DNA of 32,643 nucleotides from Clostridium sp. (GTDB lineage: Bacteria; Bacillota; Clostridia; Clostridiales; Clostridiaceae). This document shows, piece by piece, positions 16,374 to 25,265 of this stretch. The stretch is from NCBI GenBank assembly GCA_029257045.1, contig JARIDB010000186.1:1-32643 (forward strand), in the 5' to 3' direction. The notes under the pieces were generated by a model. It did no database searches. It saw only the letters and a program-made list of their open reading frames with translations, and had not been told where the DNA came from. Within the stretch, counting starts at the first letter, position 1. Every line of letters starts with the position of its first letter. A program made the position numbers and the translations under genes.

Positions 16374-16495
16374 AATACCCTCCAGCTTTCTTTACCCTAA
16401 TTTCTGCCTATCTAAATTATAGCATATTGTCAGAAAATTTTGAAGTATCTAACATAATTTTATATTTTTTATATCTCTAACTTTTATATAAAAAC

Positions 16496-16522
16496 AGTGA
16501 TAAAGTTTAATACTCTACCACT
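16496..16522 (-). terminator. Terminator of pfkA
   Basis: On the minus strand AGTGGTAGAGT pairs with ACTTTATCACT (11 bp, two G-U) around a 5-base loop, followed by GTTTTTATAT. It starts 10 bases after the pfkA stop. Confidence 0.8.
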
Positions 16523-16531
16523 TATTATTAC

Positions 16532-17632
16532 CTAATCTGCAAAAGAAATTCCTATCTTTTTAGCTACTTTCACTAAATCTCCTTCTGGATCTACTAATTT
16601 AGACTTTTGTCCAATTACGTTTTCTAAGCTATCACTTGACATTTCCGTACCCTTAAGGCAAATCATTTCACCAAACTTACCTTCATTTATAAGGTCAACA
16701 ACTCCAACTCCATATCTTGTAGAAAGAATTCTATCATATGTTGAAGTAGTTCCACCTCTTTGAATATGACCAAGTACTGTACACCTAACTTCCTTATCTC
16801 CTAATAATTTTTCTAAATCTTCAGATAACTTACTCCCTATTCCTCCAAGCCTAATTGGATCAGGGCTATCTTTAACTATTTTAGCTACTACAACTTCACC
16901 ATTCTTAGGTTTAGCTCCTTCTGCTACTACTATTATACTAAATCTTCTTCCTTGTTTTTCTCTATCTTTAATTTTATCTATAATTTTATTGATATCATAA
17001 GGTATTTCTGGTAATAAAATTACATCTGCTGATCCTGCAATGCCAGATTCTAGAGCTATCCATCCAGCCCCTCTTCCCATAACCTCGCAAACCATTACTC
17101 TATGATGAGATTCTGCTGTTGTGTGTAATCTATCTAAAGCTTCTGTAGCTACATCTATAGCTGTATTAAACCCAAAAGTTACATCTGTTGAAGCTAAATC
17201 ATTATCGATAGTTTTAGGTACACCTATAACCTTGACCCCTTTTCTAGCAAAATCCCTTGCTGAAGTTAATGTTCCATCTCCTCCAATGACAACTAAAACA
17301 TCGACTCCTTCTTTCCTTAGATTTTCAACTGCTACATCTGACACATCTTTTTTAATTATCTTACCTTCTTCTTCAACTAAATAATCGAATAAATTATCCT
17401 TATTTGAACTATATAGAATTGTACCTCCTCTATTTAGAATCCCTGAAACAGTATCAATTGTTAGTGGAACAAAATCATTATTATACAACCCTTTATATCC
17501 GAATCTGTACCCTATTACTTCTATTCCGTAATTAAGGATTGCTGTTCTAGTTACTGCTCTAATAACTGCGTTTAATCCTGGACAATCTCCACCACCTGTT
17601 AGTAATGCTATTTTTTTAATTTGTTCTGCCAT
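16532..17632 (-). CDS. pfkA: 6-phosphofructokinase, long (group III) type
   Basis: This enzyme phosphorylates fructose 6-phosphate to the 1,6-bisphosphate in glycolysis. It is 366 residues, longer than the 319-320 of the classical pfkA. Motifs: LTGGGDCPGLN at the start, IGGDGT (116-121), PKTIDND (139-145, catalytic Asp143), MGRGAGWIAL, GHIQRGG. The residue pair that sets phosphoryl donor is Gly120 (ATP type) with Lys140 (found in PPi enzymes but also in ATP-dependent group III enzymes such as that of Streptomyces). This predicts an ATP-dependent enzyme that may lack the classical allosteric control. It is probably not the pfkA of the pfkA-pykF operon, since no pyk is adjacent. The 290-bp region upstream is AT-rich with no clear element besides the uppP terminator. 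Confidence 0.92.
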   Translation of the reverse strand: MAEQIKKIALLTGGGDCPGLNAVIRAVTRTAILNYGIEVIGYRFGYKGLYNNDFVPLTIDTVSGILNRGGTILYSSNKDNLFDYLVEEEGKIIKKDVSDVAVENLRKEGVDVLVVIGGDGTLTSARDFARKGVKVIGVPKTIDNDLASTDVTFGFNTAIDVATEALDRLHTTAESHHRVMVCEVMGRGAGWIALESGIAGSADVILLPEIPYDINKIIDKIKDREKQGRRFSIIVVAEGAKPKNGEVVVAKIVKDSPDPIRLGGIGSKLSEDLEKLLGDKEVRCTVLGHIQRGGTTSTYDRILSTRYGVGVVDLINEGKFGEMICLKGTEMSSDSLENVIGQKSKLVDPEGDLVKVAKKIGISFAD

Positions 17633-17874
17633 TTCAATTCCCCCTACCCAATTAAGTTAAATTTAAATTGACTTTACATTCATAATTTTCTGTTAATTGT
17701 AAACAAAAAAATATTACTATCTTTATAAATAATAACATAAATAAAATACCATTTAAAGTATATTGTTTCTTTATTCTTATTATTTTGTTGCTTTTACCTA
17801 TAAAATATATAATTTTATATAAATAAATATAAATACAGTTTATTTGTATTTATTTTTTTATATATTAAATAGCA

Positions 17875-17919
17875 AAAAGGTCTGTTGAAATATATAAAAT
17901 AATTTACAACAAACCTTTT
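17875..17919 (-). terminator. Terminator of uppP
   Basis: AAAAGGTCTGTTG pairs with CAACAAACCTTTT with one mismatch, around a 19-base AT loop, 5 bases past the uppP stop. Read on the minus strand the stem ends in a short T run. Confidence 0.65.
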
Positions 17920-17924
17920 GATTT

Positions 17925-18809
17925 TTATAAAGTTAATGTTATTACTCCTGCTAAAGAAAGTAATAATAATACTATACCTGCTGCTACTCTATAAACAGCA
18001 AATATTTTCATTGGTTTTTTACTTAAGAAGCTTACAAACATATCCATAACTATTAATGATACTATAAATGCAACTATAAATCCTATAATAAGTGATACTG
18101 TATAAGTTGAATTCATTATTGAATAATCAAACTTTAATAAATCCATTGCTGAAGAACCTACCATAGCAGGTATTGCTAGGAAAAATGAAAATTCTGCTGC
18201 AATAGTAGTTTCCAACCCAGCTATCCAACCTCCCATTATAGTTGAAGCACTTCTTGACATCCCAGGCCACATAGCCAAAACTTGAAACAATCCAATTTTC
18301 AATGCTTGAATTGGAGTTATGTCAAAGACATCCTTTGTTGTTCTACTTCTTGATTTTCTATTTCTGAATCTATTTTCAATAACTATTAGTAAGATACCTC
18401 CTACTATAAATCCTATAACAACTGCTGATGGTTTAAATAATTCTTTTATATTGTCATATAAAGTTAATCCTACTATCATAGCTGGTATAGAAGCTATTAT
18501 TACATTAATACCAAATTTAAAGCCTGTACTACCCTTTTTACCTAATGTAAATATATACGTAAAAAATTCTACTACAGATTTCCATAGTTTATTCCAATAT
18601 AAAACTACTACTGCTAAAATTGCTCCAAGTTGTATAACAACTTCAAACATTTTTGCAAAAGCTTCTGCGTCTGCTCCTCCATTTCTAAATCCTATTAAAC
18701 TTCCAACTAAAATCATATGACCTGTAGATGAAACTGGAACAAATTCTGTTAACCCTTCAACTATTGCAATAACTATAGCTTTTAATATATATATGAAATC
18801 TAATCCCAT
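17925..18809 (-). CDS. uppP: Undecaprenyl-diphosphatase UppP (BacA)
   Basis: This polytopic membrane enzyme dephosphorylates undecaprenyl diphosphate, recycling the lipid carrier for peptidoglycan and other wall polymers; overexpression gives bacitracin resistance in other bacteria. The 294-residue protein has the two family signatures: EGLTEFVPVSSTGH (Glu18, Glu22, Ser27, His31) and WPGMSRSAS with Arg186. Hydrophobic segments fill most of the rest, apart from a basic loop at 145-160. AGGAGG precedes the ATG. It lies downstream of the transglutaminase-like gene by 62 bases on the same strand, so co-transcription is possible, and ends at its own terminator. Confidence 0.95.
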   Translation of the reverse strand: MGLDFIYILKAIVIAIVEGLTEFVPVSSTGHMILVGSLIGFRNGGADAEAFAKMFEVVIQLGAILAVVVLYWNKLWKSVVEFFTYIFTLGKKGSTGFKFGINVIIASIPAMIVGLTLYDNIKELFKPSAVVIGFIVGGILLIVIENRFRNRKSRSRTTKDVFDITPIQALKIGLFQVLAMWPGMSRSASTIMGGWIAGLETTIAAEFSFFLAIPAMVGSSAMDLLKFDYSIMNSTYTVSLIIGFIVAFIVSLIVMDMFVSFLSKKPMKIFAVYRVAAGIVLLLLSLAGVITLTL

Positions 18810-18871
18810 TATATTTCCTCCTGTTTATTTTTTATAACAAAGTTTATTATAAACCCGAAATATTTTTATGT

Positions 18872-19972
18872 CTATTTATTATATTCAATTTCTATTTTAT
18901 TTAAGGTATTTTCTCCATCTAATGAAATCTCTATAGTATTTACGCCATCTTCTAAATATAAATCAGTGTAGGATTCCATCTTTTCAAATGAGCCACTATT
19001 TATTCTTAAATAAAACTTATTAATTATACTACCACTTTTAAATCCTCCAATTATAAAACTATTTTTAGAAACTTCTTCTGCCGTATTCTCTTGCTGCTTC
19101 TTCATTAAGATAATATAAGGTTTTTCATCACTTCCTATAGTTAGATCCATTGGATTTTTATTAATTAATTCTTCATTTTCTGTAAATATTGTTGGAGGTA
19201 AAAATTTTCCTTTAAAGATAAGACTTATTTCTTTCTTATCCTTAAAATAAGTTAAGTAGCTATTACTTTTACTCATATTCGTTGTATTATCTATAGCTAC
19301 TGTATAAGTATATAAAACCTTTTTCAATTTTTGTATATATTCATTTCTATCACTTTTACCTTTATAGTTTAAATTTCTAATATCTGAATTAAGAATTTCT
19401 GTTGCACTACAAGGAAAACCTTGATTATCCAAATAACCGTGGTCTATAAAATCTATCATTATCCACTTATTATCACTTTTGCTCCAAAACTCTACAATAT
19501 AATATGACTTTTGATTCTTATCTTTGGCATCTGTTTTTTTAAATTCTCCAACTCTAGCTGTAAGACCTACGCTTTGCAAAAAGTCTCTATATATAATTGC
19601 TACATCTCTTGCAGAAGCCTTCTTTAACCCATTTTTTTCTTTTATTATATCAAATCCATTAATGCTTTTTGAATTAGACACATCATCAAAGGCTATAATA
19701 TTTTCTAAAACTTCAGACACTTTAATTGCTTTTTTTAAACTATCTGACTCTCCTGAAACTTCTTTTCCTATATTATATAATTCATTTAATACTTTTATCT
19801 TTTCATCATTATTATCTCCATAAAAAAATATTAAATTATCTTCATTATAAATATTATCCCATTGATTTACAGATACCTTACTTGCAGTTTTGTTTTTATA
19901 TATTAATGTTGTTCCTCCTATAATTAATATTAATATTAGAATCCATTTTAATGTTTTAGTTTTCTTACTCAA
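18872..19972 (-). CDS. Membrane-anchored transglutaminase-like protein with degenerate catalytic triad
   Basis: The protein is 366 residues from a TTG start chosen for its AAGGGGGA site 6 bases upstream; an ATG 16 codons earlier has no such site. One N-terminal membrane helix (about 9-26) anchors it outside the cell. Residues about 115-180 match the transglutaminase-like core: ASARDVAIIYRDFLQSVGLTARV, then YYIVEFW and KWIMIDF. The Cys position holds Ala121 and the His position Tyr157; only Asp174 remains. It is therefore probably not catalytic. The C-terminal 100 residues (DLYLEDGVNTIEISLDG) look like a beta-sandwich. It sits between a TPR membrane protein gene and uppP. The role is unknown; a structural or binding function at the envelope is a guess. 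Confidence 0.62.
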   Translation of the reverse strand: MSKKTKTLKWILILILIIGGTTLIYKNKTASKVSVNQWDNIYNEDNLIFFYGDNNDEKIKVLNELYNIGKEVSGESDSLKKAIKVSEVLENIIAFDDVSNSKSINGFDIIKEKNGLKKASARDVAIIYRDFLQSVGLTARVGEFKKTDAKDKNQKSYYIVEFWSKSDNKWIMIDFIDHGYLDNQGFPCSATEILNSDIRNLNYKGKSDRNEYIQKLKKVLYTYTVAIDNTTNMSKSNSYLTYFKDKKEISLIFKGKFLPPTIFTENEELINKNPMDLTIGSDEKPYIILMKKQQENTAEEVSKNSFIIGGFKSGSIINKFYLRINSGSFEKMESYTDLYLEDGVNTIEISLDGENTLNKIEIEYNK

Positions 19973-20062
19973 AAAAATTCCCCCTTTATTTATTGAAATA
20001 TAATTTAAAATATAGTTCAATTATAATAATATCAGTAAATAACCTTTTTTTCCATAAAAAAG

Positions 20063-20128
20063 GTGGATATATATAAGTTTTCTTATTCCGTCACCTTGTT
20101 CCAAATCAACGAAAACTTATATATCCAC
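20063..20128 (-). terminator. Long hairpin, probable terminator of the TPR gene
   Basis: GTGGATATATATAAGTTTTC and GAAAACTTATATATCCAC pair over 18 bp with a 2-base bulge around a 28-base loop. On the minus strand it is followed by CTTTTTTATGG. A second 9-bp hairpin (20042-20064) overlaps its end. The loop is large for a terminator. Confidence 0.55.
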
Positions 20129-20171
20129 TTCAAAAATAAATAATAAAATTATAATAGACTTAAAAGTATTT

Positions 20172-21923
20172 TTAATAAAATAATTTCAAATTAGTTTTTG
20201 AGTAATTAAGTGTCTTTCCCTCTTCTAAACTGTCATAAAGAGATTTTATTTTTGTATAATTATCTGATATTGTTTTTTTTGTATATTCATCTAAACTTAT
20301 AGGCATTTCATCATAAGCTGTCCTAATATTTTCATAAGCTCTATTAACATCCTTTTCAACATTAATATAATACCAACTTGCATTATTTAAAGATAATATA
20401 TCTTTATCATTTATTTCATATGCTTTTCTTATATTTTCTATACCTTTTTCATATTCTTCATTGCTTAAATATAAAGCTCCTAATGTTCTATAAAGACTAG
20501 TATTCTCCTTACATAACTTAATAGCCATATTTACCTTTTCTATTGCCTCTTCCCAATTTTCATCTAATATATCTAATTTGATTAAATTATAATATAAATT
20601 TTCATCATCTTTTCTTATATTAATCGCAACTCCATAATATTCTCTTGCCTTATTAATACTACCTTCTGATATATAATAATTAGAAAAATTAATTATTGCT
20701 CTGTAACTAAAAGGGTTTACATGTATATATTCCCTTAAATAAACTTCTACCTTTTTATATTCTCCCATAGCTAATAACAATTCAGGTATTAGTGAAATAT
20801 AAGCATTGCTTTCTTTTTCATTTAAAATAATGCTCTTTTTTGAAGCTATTAAAGCTTCATTAAAATTCCCTAATGAAAACTCTTTAAGCCCTAGTACATA
20901 ATAATAATAAGATGAGTTTGGCTTTTCTTCCTTAGCTTTTTCTATTGCTTCTTTTAAAGAATTTTGAGCTTTTGTATTTTCCCCCAAACTCTTATATATG
21001 TCATATTGAATTAAATCTATACTAGAACCATAATCTTTAATATCTTTAATAGAACTTATTAAATCTTGTCCTTTACTTGCTGTAGTTTTATCATTTGAAT
21101 ACACCTTTGCCAACATTATTTTATAAGACTCAATATTTGGATTTTCCTCAATATATCTTTTTAAATTCTCAATCAAACTATTTTTATCAAAAGTTTTAGC
21201 TTCTTCTAACACTTCATAGATCTTAATTTCATTTTTATCAATATCCATTGCCTTATTTAATAAATCCAAACCCTCATTCCACTTATTTGTAAATATACTC
21301 ATATTAGCTACTTCCGATAATTGAAATGCTGAATTTTCATCTAATTGATATTTGCTTATTATTTCTTCTGCCTTAAAAGTAAAGTTATTAGCTAAATAAG
21401 ATGCGAATAAAGTTTTAATTATATCATTGTTATATCCATTTTCCTTAATATATTGCTCCCCAAAAGATATGGCTTCACCATATTCTTTATTCATATTAAA
21501 AGTAAATAGAATATCATTTATTAGTTCTTTATCTTTATAATCTTCAATTTTTTCTTGAACAATTAATTTATCTCTTTTAATAATAGCTTCCTTTAAAAGA
21601 TTTTTAGATTTTTCTCTTTCAAATTTAAGAGAATATATATCTGCTGATTTCACTAAAAAGCTTGGCCAGTTTTCTTTTTCTTGCATTTTACCATATTCTA
21701 AAATTGCTTCATCATATTTATTATTGTAATACATAGTTTCTGCTGAATTTTTTGTTATATTAACTTCTTCTACAGCAAGATTTCCTTTTAAAACTAAAAC
21801 TATTAAAAGTACAAATAGACAACAACTTGATATTACTATTATTGGTTCACTATATTTATTTCTTTTTAATATGATTTCCATCTTTTTTATATAATCAGAT
21901 AAACTTTTTTTATTATGTTTCAT
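20172..21923 (-). CDS. Membrane-anchored tetratricopeptide-repeat protein
   Basis: This 583-residue protein has a short cytoplasmic tail, one membrane helix (about 27-46), and then helical repeats to the end. TPR-like units are clearest in the second half, for example SYYYYVLGLKEFSLGNFNEAL, NLYYNLIKLDILDENWEEAI and SLYRTLGALYLSNEEYEKGI, followed by a unit ending in SLNNASWYYI. TPR proteins are protein-protein scaffolds; no enzyme motif is visible. ATG at 21923 is preferred over a TTG four codons earlier, which overlaps the GGAGG site. It is upstream of the transglutaminase-like gene on the same strand, separated by a probable terminator. An envelope assembly role would fit the neighbours but is only inferred. 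Confidence 0.8.
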   Translation of the reverse strand: MKHNKKSLSDYIKKMEIILKRNKYSEPIIVISSCCLFVLLIVLVLKGNLAVEEVNITKNSAETMYYNNKYDEAILEYGKMQEKENWPSFLVKSADIYSLKFEREKSKNLLKEAIIKRDKLIVQEKIEDYKDKELINDILFTFNMNKEYGEAISFGEQYIKENGYNNDIIKTLFASYLANNFTFKAEEIISKYQLDENSAFQLSEVANMSIFTNKWNEGLDLLNKAMDIDKNEIKIYEVLEEAKTFDKNSLIENLKRYIEENPNIESYKIMLAKVYSNDKTTASKGQDLISSIKDIKDYGSSIDLIQYDIYKSLGENTKAQNSLKEAIEKAKEEKPNSSYYYYVLGLKEFSLGNFNEALIASKKSIILNEKESNAYISLIPELLLAMGEYKKVEVYLREYIHVNPFSYRAIINFSNYYISEGSINKAREYYGVAINIRKDDENLYYNLIKLDILDENWEEAIEKVNMAIKLCKENTSLYRTLGALYLSNEEYEKGIENIRKAYEINDKDILSLNNASWYYINVEKDVNRAYENIRTAYDEMPISLDEYTKKTISDNYTKIKSLYDSLEEGKTLNYSKTNLKLFY

Positions 21924-22026
21924 AATATCCTCCAAAGATTTATTATAAAATAAATTTTATCAGATTCAACTATTCTTTTCAATGAAAATGTTTCCTTATA
22001 TTATGTCTTATAAAACCTTTAAAAAA

Positions 22027-22053
22027 TTAAGAAGTTACAAAGTAACCTCTTAA
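22027..22053 (-). terminator. Terminator of the ABC transporter operon
   Basis: On the minus strand TTAAGAGGTTAC pairs with GTAACTTCTTAA (12 bp, one G-U) around TTT, followed by TTTTTT. The stem overlaps the stop codon of the permease gene. Confidence 0.88.
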
Positions 22054-22838
22054 TTTAAATTTTTCAACTTTTCTTCAACTAAAGCTACTGCTTTATACAT
22101 TATAAATGCTATTAAAGACAGTATTACTATACTCATCATAACCATATCTAACTGTGAAATTTGTCCTCCATATATAATTAGAAAACCTAATCCTTCTCTT
22201 GCAACTAAAAATTCTCCCATAATAACACCAACCCAAGATAAACCTACATTTATTTTTAAAGCTGACATTAAAACTTGAATATTAGCTGGAAAGATTAAAT
22301 ACTTTAAAGTTTGATAATTATTTGCTCTTAAAGTTTTCATAAGCTTTAATTTTCCTTTATCTACTTCATTAAAACCAGTTAATACTGTTATTATAGTTGT
22401 AACTATCGATATTAGTAGAGCAATTACTATTATTGCCTTAGTTCCATTACCTACCCAGAATATAATTATTGGTGCTAAAGCTACCTTAGGTAAGGAGTTT
22501 AAAACTACTAAATAAGGATCTAAAACCTTTGACATAAAAGGCGAAATCCATAGTAGTACTGCAATAAACGTACCTAAAATAGTACCTAAAGTAAAACCTA
22601 ATATAGTTTCATAACAAGTAACTATAATATGCCTTAATAAATTTCCACTATTAACAAAAGTTATTAAGGATTTAATTATTCTTGAAGGGCTTGAGGTTAA
22701 AAATGGATCAATCCATTTATAATCTGCTGCAACTTCCCATAGAAATATAAATGAAACTAAAATAACAAATCTTGTTATTGCTATTTTAAGGTGATTCCTC
22801 TTTACTTTCTTAAGATAATTCTCATGTTCTTTACTCAT
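22050..22838 (-). CDS. ABC transporter permease, SsuC/TauC/ThiX type
   Basis: A 262-residue integral membrane protein with about six hydrophobic helices. The EAA-type loop that contacts the ATPase is seen at KTLRANNYQTLKYLIFPANI (about residues 168-187). This layout is typical for importers of sulfonates, taurine, nitrate or thiamine precursors. Its start overlaps the end of the ATPase gene by 8 bp, so the two are translationally coupled. The order on the transcript is binding protein, ATPase, permease, ending in a strong terminator. The substrate is not given by this subunit. Confidence 0.92.
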   Translation of the reverse strand: MSKEHENYLKKVKRNHLKIAITRFVILVSFIFLWEVAADYKWIDPFLTSSPSRIIKSLITFVNSGNLLRHIIVTCYETILGFTLGTILGTFIAVLLWISPFMSKVLDPYLVVLNSLPKVALAPIIIFWVGNGTKAIIVIALLISIVTTIITVLTGFNEVDKGKLKLMKTLRANNYQTLKYLIFPANIQVLMSALKINVGLSWVGVIMGEFLVAREGLGFLIIYGGQISQLDMVMMSIVILSLIAFIMYKAVALVEEKLKNLN

Positions 22839-23598
22839 TTAATTCATCAAGCTCCTTCCAAAGAATTTTAAAATACTCATTAAATTCCGGTTCCTTTCTT
22901 CTATTAAAAGGAGTTGCTTCTTTATTTTCAAATTTAATTTTAACATCTAAATTTACTGTAGATGGCCTTTTTGTTAACATAATAATTCTGTCTGAGGTAG
23001 ATATAGCTTCTCCTAAATCATGGGTTACCATAATAGCTGTTTTCCCCTCTCTTTGAATTATTTCTTTAACATCATCACAAACCTTTAATCTAGTTTGATA
23101 ATCTAATGCGGAAAAGGGTTCATCTAAAAGCAAAACTTCTGGATTTAAAGCTAAAGTTCGTATTAAGGCTACTCTTTGTCTCATACCCCCGGATAATTCT
23201 CCTGGTTTGTGGTTCTTAAATTTTATAAGTCCATAGTTTTCTAAAAGATTCTTTACTCTGTCTATATTTTCTTTAGTGTCCATATTCCTAATTTTAAGAC
23301 CAAGCTTTACATTATTCCAAACAGACAGCCATTCAAATAAATAATCCTTTTGAAACATATATCCCATCTTTTCCAATCTATTTTCTAAATGTTCATTAAG
23401 CATTATTACTTCTCCCTTTGAAGGTTCTAATAAACCACTTATGATATTTAAAAGAGTAGATTTCCCACATCCTGAAGGTCCTATTACACTTACAAATTCG
23501 CCCTTTTGTATTTCTAAATTTATATTTTCTATAGCTACTGTTTCAGTTTTTATAGAATGATAAGTTAATCCAATATCTTTAACCTTAATTAAGCTCAA
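22831..23598 (-). CDS. ABC transporter ATP-binding protein, SsuB/TauB type
   Basis: A 255-residue nucleotide-binding subunit with all catalytic motifs: Walker A GPSGCGKST (40-48), Q-loop in MFQKDYLFEW, signature LSGGMRQR (135-142), Walker B LLLDEP (156-161), D-loop SALD and H-loop TVHD-like VTHDL. It powers uptake through the adjacent permease. A GGAGG site precedes the ATG. The 84-base gap to the upstream binding-protein gene contains a small hairpin that may reduce expression relative to the binding protein. Confidence 0.95.
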   Translation of the reverse strand: MSLIKVKDIGLTYHSIKTETVAIENINLEIQKGEFVSVIGPSGCGKSTLLNIISGLLEPSKGEVIMLNEHLENRLEKMGYMFQKDYLFEWLSVWNNVKLGLKIRNMDTKENIDRVKNLLENYGLIKFKNHKPGELSGGMRQRVALIRTLALNPEVLLLDEPFSALDYQTRLKVCDDVKEIIQREGKTAIMVTHDLGEAISTSDRIIMLTKRPSTVNLDVKIKFENKEATPFNRRKEPEFNEYFKILWKELDELNE

Positions 23599-23649
23599 AG
23601 TTCTTCCTCCTCTCCTTTTTTCTGTAGATTTTCTTATAATTTAATAAAC

Positions 23650-23671
23650 GGGATTGCATTAAAACAATCCC
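23650..23671 (-). other. Small intercistronic hairpin between binding-protein and ATPase genes
   Basis: GGGATTG pairs with CAATCCC around an 8-base loop, 11 bases past the binding-protein stop. The following sequence is not U-rich enough for a strong terminator; it may stabilise the upstream mRNA or attenuate partially. Confidence 0.5.
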
Positions 23672-23682
23672 TATTATGTCTG

Positions 23683-24711
23683 TTACTTTATAGCTTCTTC
23701 TGCAAAACTATTATTTACTATTTTTTCAAAGGCAGGTCTATCTGTTAAAAGAGCACTATCATAGCTTTCAATTACATCCATAAGCCTTGTTAAATCTTCT
23801 TCTTTAATAGTTGGCTTTTCTGATATAGCCTCAATATTCTTATAGTTTCTTATAACAGTAACTATAATATCTTTATCTGTTCCTGGAAAAAATGATATTA
23901 TTGAATCTGCTATTTCTTCTTCAGTATGTGTCATAACCCATTTTTGTCCTTTGTATATTGCGTTTGTGAATTTCTGAATTAATTCTTTATTTTCTTCCAT
24001 ATAAGATTTTGCTGCAAAGAATGTAGTATATGGTAGATTTCCAATAGCTTCCCCTATAGATGCTATTATCTTCCCACTTCCCTCCTTTTCCAACATAGAA
24101 GCTGTAGGTTCAAATAAAGTTACATATTCTCCAGTTCCAGCTTTAAAAGCCCCTGCTGTTGCTGTAAAGTCTATATTAGTAACCATATTCACATCAACCT
24201 TTGGATCTAACCCATTTTGTTTTAATACATATTCAAAGGCCATTTCCGGAACTCCACCTGGTCTCCCTCCTATTACTTCACTTCCTTTTAAGCTTGACCA
24301 TTTAAAATCTTTAACTTCTTCTCTTCCAAGTAAAAAGGCTCCATCTGTTTGGGTAAGCTGAGCAAATAAAATAGGGTAATCTTCTCTTCCTTGATTATTT
24401 ATATATATTGTTTGTTCTGGGCCACAAAAACCTATATCAGCATTCTTGCTTAAAACTTGTTGCATAGTTTTATCAGCACCTTGCCCAGTAAATAGATCTA
24501 TTTCTATTCCTTCTTCTTCAAAAAAGCCTTCATTTATAGCTACATACATAGGTGAATAAAACACTGATCTTACAACTTCATTTAATCTAACTTTGACTAA
24601 TTGTTTTTCTCCATCTTCAACTATTGGCTTTTTATTGCAAGCAGATAAGATTCCTAAAGAAAGAGTAATAACTCCTATAATAGAACTTATTTTTATAAAC
24701 TTTTTTTTCAT
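23683..24711 (-). CDS. Substrate-binding lipoprotein of an ABC importer (NMT1/SsuA-like)
   Basis: A 342-residue lipoprotein: the signal peptide ends in the lipobox LSAC with Cys25 as lipidation site. The mature protein is a periplasmic-binding type II fold of the NMT1/THI5/SsuA group (YSPMYVAINEGFFEEEGIEIDL, then GADKTMQQVLSKNADIGFCG). This group binds aliphatic sulfonates, nitrate, or thiamine pyrimidine precursors. Nothing here settles which. I looked upstream for a TPP riboswitch or S-box and saw neither, so regulation by thiamine or methionine is not supported. First gene of the three-gene operon; GGAGG precedes the ATG. It is divergent from lrgA across 177 bases. Confidence 0.92.
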   Translation of the reverse strand: MKKKFIKISSIIGVITLSLGILSACNKKPIVEDGEKQLVKVRLNEVVRSVFYSPMYVAINEGFFEEEGIEIDLFTGQGADKTMQQVLSKNADIGFCGPEQTIYINNQGREDYPILFAQLTQTDGAFLLGREEVKDFKWSSLKGSEVIGGRPGGVPEMAFEYVLKQNGLDPKVDVNMVTNIDFTATAGAFKAGTGEYVTLFEPTASMLEKEGSGKIIASIGEAIGNLPYTTFFAAKSYMEENKELIQKFTNAIYKGQKWVMTHTEEEIADSIISFFPGTDKDIIVTVIRNYKNIEAISEKPTIKEEDLTRLMDVIESYDSALLTDRPAFEKIVNNSFAEEAIK

Positions 24712-24888
24712 TCTTCCTCCTTGTATTTTTAAATTAGCTTTGTATGCTTTATACTATGATTGAACTAGTTTTTTTGTTAAAAAATAATAGTTTTTAAATA
24801 AAAACCTTCGTATTATGTAGATTTATGTCATTTACTTATTCTTTTAATAGTGCTAAATTTATAAGAGTATTTTTCAAGGAGGTTTATA

Positions 24889-25263
24889 ATGAAAATTTTA
24901 CGAGAATCCATTATAATTTTATCAATTTATTTAATTGGAGAAATAATATCAAAAAGTTTTTCTATCCCAATACCAGGGAATATTTTAGGTATGTTAATAC
25001 TTTTATTACTTTTATTTACTAAGGTTATAAAAGTAGAAAAAATTGAATCTATTTCAAACTTTTTTTTAGACCATCTAGCCTTTTTCTTTATACCAGCTGG
25101 CGTAGGACTCTTAACTTCCTTTAACTTAATAAAAGATAGTCTACTAATCATTTTAATTATTTGTATGATAAGTACCGCTATTGTTCTTGTAGTTACAGGT
25201 AAAGTAGTTGAAGTAATAATGAAGTTTAAGAAAAGTAATTTAAATGAAGGAGGGAATTTATAA
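24889..25263 (+). CDS. lrgA: CidA/LrgA family holin-like membrane protein
   Basis: A 124-residue protein with four hydrophobic segments and the family motif IPGNILGMLILLLLL near the N-terminus, followed by FFIPAGVGLL. In Staphylococcus, CidA and LrgA tune murein hydrolase activity and cell lysis; in other Gram-positive bacteria LrgAB homologues transport pyruvate or export glycolate. Both roles remain possible here. A strong AAGGAGG site precedes the ATG. lrgB starts 2 bases after its stop, so the two form an operon. No LytSR-type response regulator is adjacent, although two histidine kinases lie 4-8 kb away. Confidence 0.9.
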   Translation: MKILRESIIILSIYLIGEIISKSFSIPIPGNILGMLILLLLLFTKVIKVEKIESISNFFLDHLAFFFIPAGVGLLTSFNLIKDSLLIILIICMISTAIVLVVTGKVVEVIMKFKKSNLNEGGNL

Positions 25264-25265
25264 TA

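Noticed and set aside
19973-20020. ATG at 20020 as start of the transglutaminase-like protein
   Set aside because: No ribosome site precedes it, while the TTG at 19972 has AAGGGGGA 6 bases upstream and begins a classical basic-then-hydrophobic anchor.
24712-24888. TPP riboswitch or S-box upstream of the ABC binding-protein gene
   Set aside because: The conserved cores of these riboswitches are absent from the minus strand here; only the ribosome site and AT-rich spacer are visible.
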